A DNA stretch of 64,000 nt from positions 3,286,001 through 3,350,000 of the forward strand of contig NZ_AP025170.1 of NCBI RefSeq assembly GCF_003402535.2, read 5' to 3'. Shown in pieces: positions 36,172 through 44,841 of this stretch. Position numbers and translations under genes: made by a program. Each line of letters starts with the position of its first letter. The first letter of the stretch is position 1. The notes beneath the pieces were generated by a model. It ran no database searches. It saw only the letters and a list, made by a program, of their open reading frames with translations, and was not told where the DNA came from. This stretch comes from Cupriavidus sp. P-10. Its GTDB lineage: Bacteria > Pseudomonadota > Gammaproteobacteria > Burkholderiales > Burkholderiaceae.

Positions 36172-38459
36172 TGACCCACGCCGTGATCGGACACAGCGTC
36201 AAGCGCACCGACCTGCTCGACAAGGTGACCGGCAATGCGAAGTACGTTGCCGACATGCCGTTCGCCGGGTTGCTGTTCGGAAAGCTCAAGCGTTGCGATG
36301 TCGCCCACGCCAGGATCCGCCGCATCGACACCACGCGCGCGCTGGCGCTGCCGGGCGTGAAGGCGGTGCTGACGCACGAGAACGTGCCGCGCGTGCTGCA
36401 TGCCGGCTCGCCCCACCCGCGCTCCGCGTCGGTGACGTGCGACCAGTACATCCTCGACGATAAAGTGCGCTACTGGGGCGAAGGCGTCGCCGCGGTGGCC
36501 GCGATCAGCGAAGAGATCGCCGCGCGCGCGGTGGAATTGATCGAGGTGGAGTACGAGACGCTGCCAGCAGTCTTCACCACCGAGGATGCGCAACGCTCCG
36601 ACGCGCCGCGTATTCACGACCGTGAGCCCGGCGGCAACCTGGTGCTGCCACCGGTGATCATCAAGCGCGGTGATGTGGAAGCGGGCTTTGCCGACGCCGA
36701 CTTCATCCTCGAAGGCATCTACGAAGGCGGCCGCCCCACTCCCGCCTACATGGAGCCGAACGTCTGCACCTGCAGTTGGGACGGCAACGGCAACCTGACG
36801 GTATGGATCTCGACGCAGACCGCCTTCATGGTGCGCGGCATCATGGCCGAGGTGCTGGGCCTGCCGCTGCACAAGGTGCGCGTGCTGGTCGACCATATGG
36901 GCGGCGGCTTCGGTGCCAAGCAGGACCTGTTCCAGCATGAGTTCCTGTGCGCACTGCTGGCACGCGAGACGCGCCGGCCGGTGCGGATGGAATACACGCG
37001 CGAGGAAACCTTCCTTGGTGGCCGCACGCGGCATCCCGCGAAGATCTGGCTGAAGCAGGGTTTCCGCAACGATGGCACGATCACCGCGCGCCAGGCAAAG
37101 GTGGTGTTCAACTCCGGTGCGTATGGCTCGCATGGCCCGGGCGTGACCAATGTCGGCACCGCGGCAATGGTGTCCCTGTACCGCTGCGACCACGTGCTGC
37201 TCGAAGGCCGCTGCGTCTACACCAACAGCCCGATCGCCGGCGCCTTTCGCGGCTATGGCGTGGTGCAGACCTACTACGCGCTCGACGTGCAGATGGACGA
37301 AGCGGCCGAGCACCTCGGCCTCGACCCCGCCGAACTGAAGCTGAAGAATGCCGTGCGCGAAGGCGATATCGCGCCGTCGAACCATCCGCTGATCGGGCAC
37401 GGGCTGGAAGCCTGCATCGAGAAAGGAATGGAGATCGTCGACTGGCCGGCACTGCGGAACCGCGCACGCGATACCAGCGGGCCGATCCGCACCGGCTGGG
37501 GCGTGGGTTGCGAAATGCACGGCAGCAGCGCTTATCCCGGCATCAAGGAACAGGGCAACGCCATCATCAAGATGAACGAGGATGGCACGGTGGTACTGCT
37601 GACCGGCGCCGCTGGCCTGGGCACCGGCGCGCACACGGCGCTCGCGCAGATCGTTGCGGAGGAACTGACGGTGCCGTTCGAAGCGGTAGCAGTCGTGCAC
37701 GGCGATACCGACGTGGTGCCGTGGGACATCGGCGCGTTTGCCAGCCACACCACCTACATGGTCGGCAAGGCGGCACAGATGGCGGCGGGCGAGATCAAGC
37801 GACAGTTGTTCGAGCGCGCGGCAAGGCTGCTCGAATGCGAGCCCGACGCGCTGACGCTGACCGCCGGCGTGATCGCCGTGCGCGACCGCGACGGCCCCAC
37901 GCTGACGGTGCGAGAGGCCGTGATGCCGCGCAAGGGCATCCCCGCCGCGCAGCTGGTCGGCACCGCGACCTACCACCCGACCAAGTCGTACTCGTTCGCC
38001 GCGCACTTTGTTGAAGTCGCGGTCGACACCGAGACCGGCTTCATCACCGTGCAGCAGGTGGTGCCGGTGCATGACGTCGGCAAGGTGATCCATCCGGTGG
38101 CGGCAGCTGGACAGATCGAAGGCGGTATCCAGCAGGGCATCGGCCATACGCTGTACGAGGACTACCAGATCGACATGCGCACGGGCCGCTCGCTCAACGC
38201 CAACTTCGTCGACTACAAGATGCCGCTGGCGATGGACATGCCGGAGATCCGCACGGTGATCCTGGAAGCCGCGCCCGACCCCGGCGGCCCGTTCGGCGCC
38301 AAGGGCGTCGGCGAAGACCCGATCGTCGCGATCGGGCCCGCCATCGCCAATGCGGTGTTCGATGCCATCGGCGTGCGCTTCCGCCACTATCCGATCAAGC
38401 CCGAGCAAGTCTTGCAGGCACTGGCGGAGAAAGCCGCGAAGGAAGGCGTCACGCCATGA
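36168..38459 (+). CDS. Molybdenum hydroxylase, Mo-cofactor subunit (xanthine oxidase family)
   Basis: The 763-residue large subunit binds molybdopterin cytosine dinucleotide or a similar cofactor and hydroxylates a substrate at an electron-poor ring carbon. Landmarks are MGGGFGAKQD, SPIAGAFRGYG and the catalytic Glu in KGVGEDPIVAIGPAIANA. In bovine xanthine dehydrogenase the Lys of GGFGGKE is followed by Glu802, which holds the purine; here it is Gln. The Arg of the AFRG motif is kept. The substrate is therefore probably not xanthine itself. Start is ATG 36168 or the adjacent ATG 36171; UbiX follows with a 4-base overlap. Confidence 0.92.
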
Positions 38460-39052
38460 CCCGCACGCAACGGCTGGTGGTCGCGATCACCGGCGCCAGC
38501 GGCGCGGTCTATGGCGTGCGCCTGCTCCAGGCTTTAAAGGCACTGGACGCCTGGGAGACCCACCTGGTCTGCTCGCCGTCCGGCCTGCTCACCGCGCACC
38601 ATGAACTGGGCCTGCAGCGCCCGCAGATCGAAGCCATGGCCGACGTCGTGCACAACGTGCGCGATATCGGCGCCACCATCGCCAGCGGCTCGTTCCGCTG
38701 CGATGGCATGGTGGTTGCGCCGTGCTCGATGCGCACGCTCGCCGCGATCGCCACCGGCCTTGCCGACAACCTCGTCACCCGCGCCGCCGACGTGATGCTC
38801 AAGGAGCGCCGCCGGCTGGTGCTGCTGGCGCGCGAGACGCCCTTCCACCTCGTGCACCTGCGCAACATGACCACGGTGACCGAGATGGGCGCCATCGTGC
38901 TGCCGCCGGTGCCGGCGTTCTATGCGCACCCGCAATCGGTCGACGACATCGTCAACCACACCGTGGGGCGCGTGCTGGATCTGTTCGATGTGCCGCATGA
39001 CGGACTGGTGGAACGGTGGGAGGGCATGCGCCCCAACGTCGCCACCGGCTGA
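38456..39052 (+). CDS. Flavin prenyltransferase UbiX, catabolic copy
   Basis: This 198-residue UbiX-family protein is clearly related to the one at 1773. It keeps VAITGASGAVYGVRLLQ, HNVRDIGATIASGSFR, VVAPCSMRTLAAIA and VTEMGAIVLPPVPAFY. It should make prFMN for the UbiD enzyme encoded at 30613. It is translationally coupled (ATGA overlap) to the Mo-subunit gene, although UbiD is in a different operon about 6 kb upstream. This coupling ties the hydroxylase to the decarboxylase functionally. Confidence 0.9.
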   Translation: MTRTQRLVVAITGASGAVYGVRLLQALKALDAWETHLVCSPSGLLTAHHELGLQRPQIEAMADVVHNVRDIGATIASGSFRCDGMVVAPCSMRTLAAIATGLADNLVTRAADVMLKERRRLVLLARETPFHLVHLRNMTTVTEMGAIVLPPVPAFYAHPQSVDDIVNHTVGRVLDLFDVPHDGLVERWEGMRPNVATG

Positions 39053-39118
39053 GCACAAGATTCGCCCCGCCGCTCGCGGGGAACGCAGTACCCGACCCGG
39101 ATTCAACCAGGAGACAAC

Positions 39119-40192
39119 ATGAACGCACCTGCCGTCGCACCACAGCCCCCCGTCCCGGTGACGATCCTGACCGGCTTCCTCGGCTCGGGCAAGACGACGC
39201 TGCTCAACCACATCCTGACGCAGAAGCACGGCCACCGCATCGCCGTGATCGAGAACGAGTTCGGCGAGGTCGATGTTGATTCGGACCTGGTGATGACGTC
39301 GGACGAGGAGATCTACCAGATGACCAATGGCTGCATCTGCTGCGTGGTCGATGTGCGCACGGACCTCGTGCGCATCCTGCAGAAGCTGCTGGAACGGCCC
39401 GAGCGCTTTGATCACATCCTGGTGGAGACCAGCGGGCTGGCGGACCCGACGCCGGTCGCCGCGACCTTCTTCATGGATAACGAAGTTGCGAAGCAGGTCA
39501 CGCTGGACGGCATCCTGACGCTGGTCGATGCGGTGCATATCGAAGACCATCTGGACGACCCGCAACTGACCGGCTTCGACAACCAGGCCGTCGACCAGAT
39601 CGTGGCGGCGGACCGCGTGATCCTCAACAAGACCGATCTCGTCAACGCGGCGCGGCTCGATGCACTGGAATCACGCATCCACAAGCTGAACGAAGGCGCG
39701 CAGATCCTGCGCTCCAACTTTGCACAGGTGGATCTGACCAGGATCCTCGGCATCGGTGGCTTCACGCCGGGCACGGCGCAAATGGAGATGCACGATGACC
39801 ATCACGATCATCATGACCATGTTTGCGACGCGCATTGCGACCATGCGCACGATGACGACGCGCCGCATGGCCACCGCCACGACCCGTCGGTGACTTCCGT
39901 GTCGCTGGTGTTCGAACAGCCCTTCGACCGCCAGCGGCTGGAGCACGGGTTAAAGGCACTGCTCGCCGCGCAGGGAGACGATGTGTTCCGGATGAAGGGG
40001 ATCGTCGCGGTCGATGGCGACGCGCGACGCTATGTGCTGCAGGCCGTCCACCGGCTGATGGATTTCCATCCGTCGGAGCCGTGGGACAACGAAGCGCCAC
40101 AGAGCAAGTTCGTCTTCATCGGCCGCCACCTCGACAAGCTGCGGCTGCAAACCCTGCTCAAGGTCTGCCTGCCCGTCGCGCAGGCGGCCTGA
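39119..40192 (+). CDS. CobW/COG0523 family GTPase, candidate metal chaperone
   Basis: The 357-residue protein has the P-loop GFLGSGKTTLLN (GSGKT about 22-26), the metal-binding CxCC motif GCICC (about 71-75), NKTD for guanine recognition, and a CobW C-terminal domain. A His/Asp-rich linker near residues 222-260 (HHDHHDHVCDAHCDHAHDDD) should bind Zn, Co or Ni. COG0523 proteins insert metals into client enzymes under GTP hydrolysis. Here the nearby amidohydrolases are plausible clients. It lies 66 bases after the UbiX gene on the same strand. Confidence 0.9.
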   Translation: MNAPAVAPQPPVPVTILTGFLGSGKTTLLNHILTQKHGHRIAVIENEFGEVDVDSDLVMTSDEEIYQMTNGCICCVVDVRTDLVRILQKLLERPERFDHILVETSGLADPTPVAATFFMDNEVAKQVTLDGILTLVDAVHIEDHLDDPQLTGFDNQAVDQIVAADRVILNKTDLVNAARLDALESRIHKLNEGAQILRSNFAQVDLTRILGIGGFTPGTAQMEMHDDHHDHHDHVCDAHCDHAHDDDAPHGHRHDPSVTSVSLVFEQPFDRQRLEHGLKALLAAQGDDVFRMKGIVAVDGDARRYVLQAVHRLMDFHPSEPWDNEAPQSKFVFIGRHLDKLRLQTLLKVCLPVAQAA

Positions 40193-40210
40193 CGCACCTC
40201 CGGACGCACC

Positions 40211-41179
40211 TCAGGCGCGCTGCGGGTCCTGCGATGCAGCCCGCAGCGTCTGCGACGGCAACTCGCCGAACTGGCGCCGGTACTCGCGCGAGAACAGGCT
40301 CAGGTGCGTGAAGCCGTGCCGTAGCGCGATCGCGCTGACCGTCCCCTTCCCTTGCCTTGCCTGCTGCAGGTCCGCGCGCGCGCCGTGCAGGCGCAGCAGC
40401 CGCAGGTATTCCATTGGCGTGGTGTTCTTGCTCTTGCGGAAACCCAGCTGCAACGTGCGCGCCGACACCCCGCAATGCGCCGCGATCTGCTCCAGCGTCA
40501 GCGGCTGGTCGAGGTGCGAGCGCAGGTACGCGATCGCGCAGCGCACATAGTCCGGCAGCACCGCCTCGAAGCGGCGCGGCAGCATGTTGCCGTCCGCGGC
40601 AAAGCGGTCGAGCAGCAGCGTCGACAGCACGATGCGCTCGATGCTGCCGTCCACCGCCGGCACCGCCCCGCCCTCGCGCCGCACCCGCGTTTCCGCACGC
40701 AGGTAGCTGACCAACGCCTGCCAGCGTTCGGCACGGCCATCGTTGGCTACCGGCTGCATGTCGAATTCGATCGGCGCGGGCGGATCGAAGCTGAACTGCT
40801 GGCGGAACGCCTCTTCGATCAGCTGGCGGCGCATCACCACGCTGAAGCGCTCGCAGCCGGGGTCGAGCGACAGCGTGGTCGGCACGGTGGGCGAGAACAC
40901 GAAGGTCGCGCCAGGCGGCATCTCGGTCGCACCGCGCGGCGTTTCCACGCGGCACGTGCCGGCCAGCACGGTCTGGATCACGAATTCGTCCTTGTTGGGC
41001 TGGGGCTCGATCTGGACGGCCTGGTTGTAGGCGATCGTGACCAGCGTCAGGCGGCCAATGGTGCAGGTGTCGATGCGGGCATCGAGTGCGGCATCGTTCT
41101 CTGCGGCACGCAGGCGCGTGGGGCCGAACACGCGGCCGGAGAGCGACTGGATGCGATCGAGATCGCCGCTAGGTGACAT
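40211..41179 (-). CDS. AraC family transcriptional regulator
   Basis: The 322-residue protein has an AraC-binding-like N-terminal domain (QPNKDEFVIQTVLAG..., a sensor fold) and a C-terminal double helix-turn-helix: LEQIAAHCGVSARTLQLGFRKSKNTTP, then HGFTHLSLFSREYRRQFGELP. It is divergent from the second NCS2 permease and deaminase genes and is most likely their activator. The N terminus MSPSGDLDRIQS at 41179 is chosen; upstream residues in the frame are not conserved-looking. Confidence 0.88.
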   Translation of the reverse strand: MSPSGDLDRIQSLSGRVFGPTRLRAAENDAALDARIDTCTIGRLTLVTIAYNQAVQIEPQPNKDEFVIQTVLAGTCRVETPRGATEMPPGATFVFSPTVPTTLSLDPGCERFSVVMRRQLIEEAFRQQFSFDPPAPIEFDMQPVANDGRAERWQALVSYLRAETRVRREGGAVPAVDGSIERIVLSTLLLDRFAADGNMLPRRFEAVLPDYVRCAIAYLRSHLDQPLTLEQIAAHCGVSARTLQLGFRKSKNTTPMEYLRLLRLHGARADLQQARQGKGTVSAIALRHGFTHLSLFSREYRRQFGELPSQTLRAASQDPQRA

Positions 41180-41507
41180 GTGATGGAAGACCGGGACATT
41201 AGGGGTTCTTGCCTGCGGCCGCGGCGGGCTCACGCCACAAGGCATGCCAATCCTATTTCCCGCACTCGCAACAAGCAACCGGGAAACCCCTGATGCCTTA
41301 CCCGCGCCTTTTGCGCACCCCATTGCGGCCGGATGCCACCGTCTTCGCAATAACGCTATAACCGCATGCCGCGCCCCGCTACTGTGCAACCATGCGCTGG
41401 CCAATGCGTCGCGCATGGCACCGTGACGGATCGAGCCCGGCGACAAGAGACCGGGCCAGCCGCCGCCGGCATGGCGCAACTCCCACACGCGGCAGGAGAC
41501 ACCCATC
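41180..41507. other. Divergent promoter region between AraC gene and NCS2 permease
   Basis: This 328-base gap holds no recognisable gene. It should contain the promoters of the AraC gene and of the permease/deaminase operon. I see no convincing inverted repeat comparable to the LysR-type site in the upstream operons. Confidence 0.45.
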
Positions 41508-42857
41508 ATGCAACCTGCGGTTCACCCAGTCGACCAGGTCCTGCCCGCGCGCGCCATGGCCTCGCTCGGCTTCCAGCACATGCTGGTCAGTTATCTCGGC
41601 GCCATCGCTGTGCCGATGATTGTGGCTGGCGCGCTCAAGATGACGCCGGCGCAAACCACCATGCTGATCAGCACCGCGCTGTTCACGTCAGGCATCGCCA
41701 CGCTGCTGCAGACCATCGGCTTCTGGAAGTTCGGCGTGCGGCTGCCGCTGATGCAGGGCGTGGCGTTCAGTTCGGTCGGGCCCGTGATCGCCATCGGCAC
41801 CGATCCGTCGCTGGGCTTCAACGGCGTGTGCGGCGCGATCATCGCCGCGGGCGTGATCGCGATGTTCCTCGCACCGATCATCGGCAAGCTCAAGCGCTTT
41901 TTCCCGCCCGTGGTCAGCGGCTGCACCATCACCGCGGTGGGACTGTCCTTGTTCCCGGTTTCGTTTCACTGGTTTGGAGGCGGAAGGGGAGCGCCGGAAT
42001 TCGGTGCTCCCGTCTTTTTCCTGGTCGCCTTCGGCGTGGTGGCACTGATCCTGTTCATCAATCGCCATGGCGGCGAGCTGGTGCGCAACCTGTCCGTGGT
42101 GATCGGCCTGCTGGTCGGCGGCGCGGTGGCCTGGATGCTGGGCATGGGCAACTTTGACGAAGTCGCGCGCGCGCCATGGTTCACCATGGTGACGCCGTTT
42201 GCCTTCGGCATGCCGGTCTTCGACATTGGCGCCATCGTCACCATGGTGATCGTGATGGTGGTGCAGATGGTGGAGTCGATGGGCCTGTTCGTCGCCGTGG
42301 GCGATATCGTCAAGCGCCCGCTGACCGAGCGCGATGCGACCAAGGGCCTGCGCGCCAACGGCCTGGCCAGTGCCATCGGCGGCATGTTCGCGGCGTTCCC
42401 GTACATCGCCTTCATGGAGAACGTGGGCCTGGTCATCGTCACCGGCGTGCGCAGCCGCTGGGTGGTGGCCACCTGCGGCGTGATGCTGTGCGCGGTCGCG
42501 CTGGTGCCCAAGATCGGCGCGCTGTTCGCATCGATCCCGTCGGCGGCGCTGGGCGGTGCGACCATGGTGATGTTCGGGGTGGTGGTCGCGGCCGGCATCA
42601 AGACGCTGGGCGAGGTGGAGTACGAGCGCAACCCCAACAACCTTTCCATCGTCGCCATCACGCTCGGCTGCGCGATGATGCCGGTAATGCTGCCTAATAT
42701 GCTGGAGAAGCTGCCAGGCTTCCTGCAGCCGTTCGTCCACAGCAGTGTGATCATCGCCTGCGTGGTGTCCGTGCTGCTCAACCTGATTCTCAACGGCGTG
42801 CCCGCCCGTGAAGCCGACGAGCTGCCCGCCAATGCCGACAACGCCCAGGGGGTCTGA
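41508..42857 (+). CDS. NCS2 family permease, second copy
   Basis: This 449-residue permease resembles the one at 32269, including the N terminus HPVDQVLPARAMASLGFQHMLVSYLGAIAVP. It has VQMVESMGLF at the substrate-binding Glu region. At the NCS2 signature it reads ENVGLVIVTGVRSR, with Glu in place of the usual Gln. In characterised NCS2 carriers that Gln contacts the purine, so specificity may differ from the first permease. The deaminase gene starts four bases after its stop, which indicates a transport-plus-deamination operon. Confidence 0.91.
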   Translation: MQPAVHPVDQVLPARAMASLGFQHMLVSYLGAIAVPMIVAGALKMTPAQTTMLISTALFTSGIATLLQTIGFWKFGVRLPLMQGVAFSSVGPVIAIGTDPSLGFNGVCGAIIAAGVIAMFLAPIIGKLKRFFPPVVSGCTITAVGLSLFPVSFHWFGGGRGAPEFGAPVFFLVAFGVVALILFINRHGGELVRNLSVVIGLLVGGAVAWMLGMGNFDEVARAPWFTMVTPFAFGMPVFDIGAIVTMVIVMVVQMVESMGLFVAVGDIVKRPLTERDATKGLRANGLASAIGGMFAAFPYIAFMENVGLVIVTGVRSRWVVATCGVMLCAVALVPKIGALFASIPSAALGGATMVMFGVVVAAGIKTLGEVEYERNPNNLSIVAITLGCAMMPVMLPNMLEKLPGFLQPFVHSSVIIACVVSVLLNLILNGVPAREADELPANADNAQGV

Positions 42858-42861
42858 AAAC

Positions 42862-44262
42862 ATGGTGCAGAACACCACTTCCGTCTCGCCAGCCGGCGCG
42901 CTGCTGATCCGCAATGCCGCCGCCGTGATGACCGGCCGCGCGGGCGACGCCGCCCGCGCCGGCGCCGCCGACATCCGCATCCGCGACGGACGCATCGCCG
43001 AAATCGGCGCCGCGCTGCCACGCCACGACGGCGAGGATCTGATCGACGCGACCGGCTGCGTGGTCTACCCGGGCTGGGTCAACACGCACCACCATCTGTT
43101 CCAGAACCTGCTGAAGGCCGTGCCGAGCGGGATGAACGCGGGACTGGAGCAATGGCTGGCATCGGTCGCTTATCCGCGGCTGGCGCGGTTCACGCCCGAG
43201 ATCTTCCGCACCGCGGTGCGCCTCGGCATGGCCGAGCTGCTGCTGTCCGGCACCACCACCTGCGCCGACCACCACTACCTGTACCACCACGGCCACGGCG
43301 CGGAGACCGGCGACGTGCTGTTCGAGGTCGCGGAGGAACTCGGCATGCGCCTGGTGCTGTGCCGCGGCGGCGCGATCCAGTCCGCCTCCGACCATCCCGG
43401 CATGCGCGCCACCGCGCTGGTGCCGGAGACGCTGGACGAGATGCTCACCGATATCGAGCGGCTGAAGGCGCGCTATCACGATGCCTCGGGCGATGGCCTG
43501 CGCCGCGTGGTGGTCGCACCGACCACGCCGACCTTCTCGCTGCCGCCGGTATTGCTGCGCGAGCTGGCGTCGTTCGCACGCGGGCTGGACCTGCGGCTGC
43601 ATTCGCACCTGTCGGAAACGGACAACTATGTGCGTTTCTGCCGCGAGAAGTATCAATGCACGCCGGTGCAGTTTGTCGCCGATCATGACTGGCTCGGGCC
43701 CGACGTGTGGTTCGCGCACCTGGTCACGGTGAATCCGGAAGAGATCCGCATGCTGGCGGTGACCAATACCGGCATGGCGCACTGCCCGGTGAGCAATGCG
43801 CGGCTGGGCAGCGGCATCGCGCCGGTGCGGGCGATGGCGGATGCGGGGGTGCCGATCTCGCTGGGCGTGGATGGGGTGGCGTCGAATGAATCCGGCAGCA
43901 TGGTGCACGAAGCCAACTTTGCGTGGCTGGTGCACCGGGCGCTGGGTGGGGCGGCGCAAACCCGCGTGGAGGAGGTCATCCACTGGGGCACCGCCGGCGG
44001 TGCGCGGGTGCTGGGATTGCCCGGGATCGGCACGCTGGCGCCAGGGCAATCGGCCGACCTGGCGATCTATGACGTCAGCGGGCTGCGCTTCCATGGCTTC
44101 CATGACATCGGCACGGCGCCGGTGGCGGCGGGCGAGCCGACGCCGGTGCGCGACGTGCTGGTGCGGGGGCGGCAGGTGGTGCGCGATGGTGCGGTCGTCG
44201 GGCTGGATCTGGAGAAGCTGCGGCGGGAGGCGCGGGAAGCGCTGGCGACGCTGGTGGATTAG
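42862..44262 (+). CDS. 8-oxoguanine deaminase-like amidohydrolase (AtzA/TrzN group)
   Basis: The 466-residue protein belongs to the AtzA/TrzN/8-oxoguanine deaminase group. Metal ligands are visible: NTHHHLFQN (HxH), LHSHLSETD, WFAHLVTV and SLGVDGVASNESGS. A typical N terminus RNAAAVMTG and C-terminal VLVRGRQVVRDG surround the barrel. Family members deaminate 8-oxoguanine, isoxanthopterin-like pterins or s-triazines with Zn or Fe. The preceding NCS2 permease supports a purine- or pterin-like substrate. Specificity needs a direct test; 8-oxoguanine is the best guess. Confidence 0.85.
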   Translation: MVQNTTSVSPAGALLIRNAAAVMTGRAGDAARAGAADIRIRDGRIAEIGAALPRHDGEDLIDATGCVVYPGWVNTHHHLFQNLLKAVPSGMNAGLEQWLASVAYPRLARFTPEIFRTAVRLGMAELLLSGTTTCADHHYLYHHGHGAETGDVLFEVAEELGMRLVLCRGGAIQSASDHPGMRATALVPETLDEMLTDIERLKARYHDASGDGLRRVVVAPTTPTFSLPPVLLRELASFARGLDLRLHSHLSETDNYVRFCREKYQCTPVQFVADHDWLGPDVWFAHLVTVNPEEIRMLAVTNTGMAHCPVSNARLGSGIAPVRAMADAGVPISLGVDGVASNESGSMVHEANFAWLVHRALGGAAQTRVEEVIHWGTAGGARVLGLPGIGTLAPGQSADLAIYDVSGLRFHGFHDIGTAPVAAGEPTPVRDVLVRGRQVVRDGAVVGLDLEKLRREAREALATLVD

Positions 44263-44595
44263 GCGTCCGGCTATTTCCTGATGGGCGGCGTTGCTGCACC
44301 ATGCGCCGTCCACATGGGAATGCGAACTGTCCTATCGAAATGCGAACGGCGACACGCGAGACTGACACGGTCATCGAACAACGGTGGCCGGGCGTGGAAG
44401 CCCGATTGCATTTCTGCTCGGCGGCGTCATCGGCGCCGCCGATTCGCGTACGCGCTTGCTCCATGGCGGGCCGACACGAGGCAGCCGCAAGGCTGGCCGG
44501 CTTGGGAATGCACCGGTTCTTCCACCCTCGTCGTCAGGCCCGCCGCCCTCCCCTCGCATCGCGCGGCAGGCCTTCATCCAACGATCGGAGGTCAT
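44263..44595. other. Intergenic region without a recognised gene
   Basis: The 333 bases between the deaminase gene and the DUF1484-like gene have open frames in two phases, but none looks like a protein. A ribosome site (CGGAGG) at its right end belongs to the small gene at 44596. Confidence 0.5.
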
Positions 44596-44784
44596 ATGTC
44601 GGGAAACACGTTATCCACAGCGGCACGGCTGAATCTTGAATCATTGGCGGCGGGCATTGAAGGCGTGCTTGGCATGCTCGACCAGCTATGCGACACATCG
44701 GAAGGCTGCTTCAGTGCGCTTTGCCTGCTTCGTCTTCTGAGGGCGCAGCTGGAAGGCATATTGGCGGAAGAGCTTGCCACCTGA
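44596..44784 (+). CDS. Small DUF1484-like protein
   Basis: This 62-residue protein starts at an ATG with a good CGGAGG site five bases upstream. It is predicted to be mostly helical: LNLESLAAGIEGVLGMLDQL, then ALCLLRLLRAQLEGILAEEL. Small proteins of this kind are found in Ralstonia and Cupriavidus as DUF1484, with unknown function. I name the family from memory and cannot confirm it. It is preceded by a longer in-frame opening that is not protein-like. Confidence 0.65.
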   Translation: MSGNTLSTAARLNLESLAAGIEGVLGMLDQLCDTSEGCFSALCLLRLLRAQLEGILAEELAT

Positions 44785-44785
44785 C

Positions 44786-44832
44786 GGCAGGGGCCGCTGA
44801 AGGCTTGCCAGCCGGACTGGCAAGCCCCTGCC
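44786..44832. terminator. Hairpin between the convergent DUF1484-like and TRAP permease genes
   Basis: A perfect stem GGCTTGCCAG (44802-44811) / CTGGCAAGCC (44817-44826) has an outer GGCAGGGG / CCCCTGCC extension. It lies between two convergent stops. It lacks a strong T tract, so it may serve both strands as a weak or Rho-assisted terminator. Confidence 0.6.
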
Positions 44833-44841
44833 CCCGCAAAC

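Noticed and set aside
39065..39081. CCCCGC/GCGGGG hairpin after the catabolic UbiX gene as a terminator
   Set aside because: The stem is six base pairs and no T tract follows, and the CobW gene continues on the same strand.
44301..44784. Longer versions of the small DUF1484-like gene
   Set aside because: The upstream parts are Arg/Pro-rich frame extensions, and the ribosome site supports the start at 44596.
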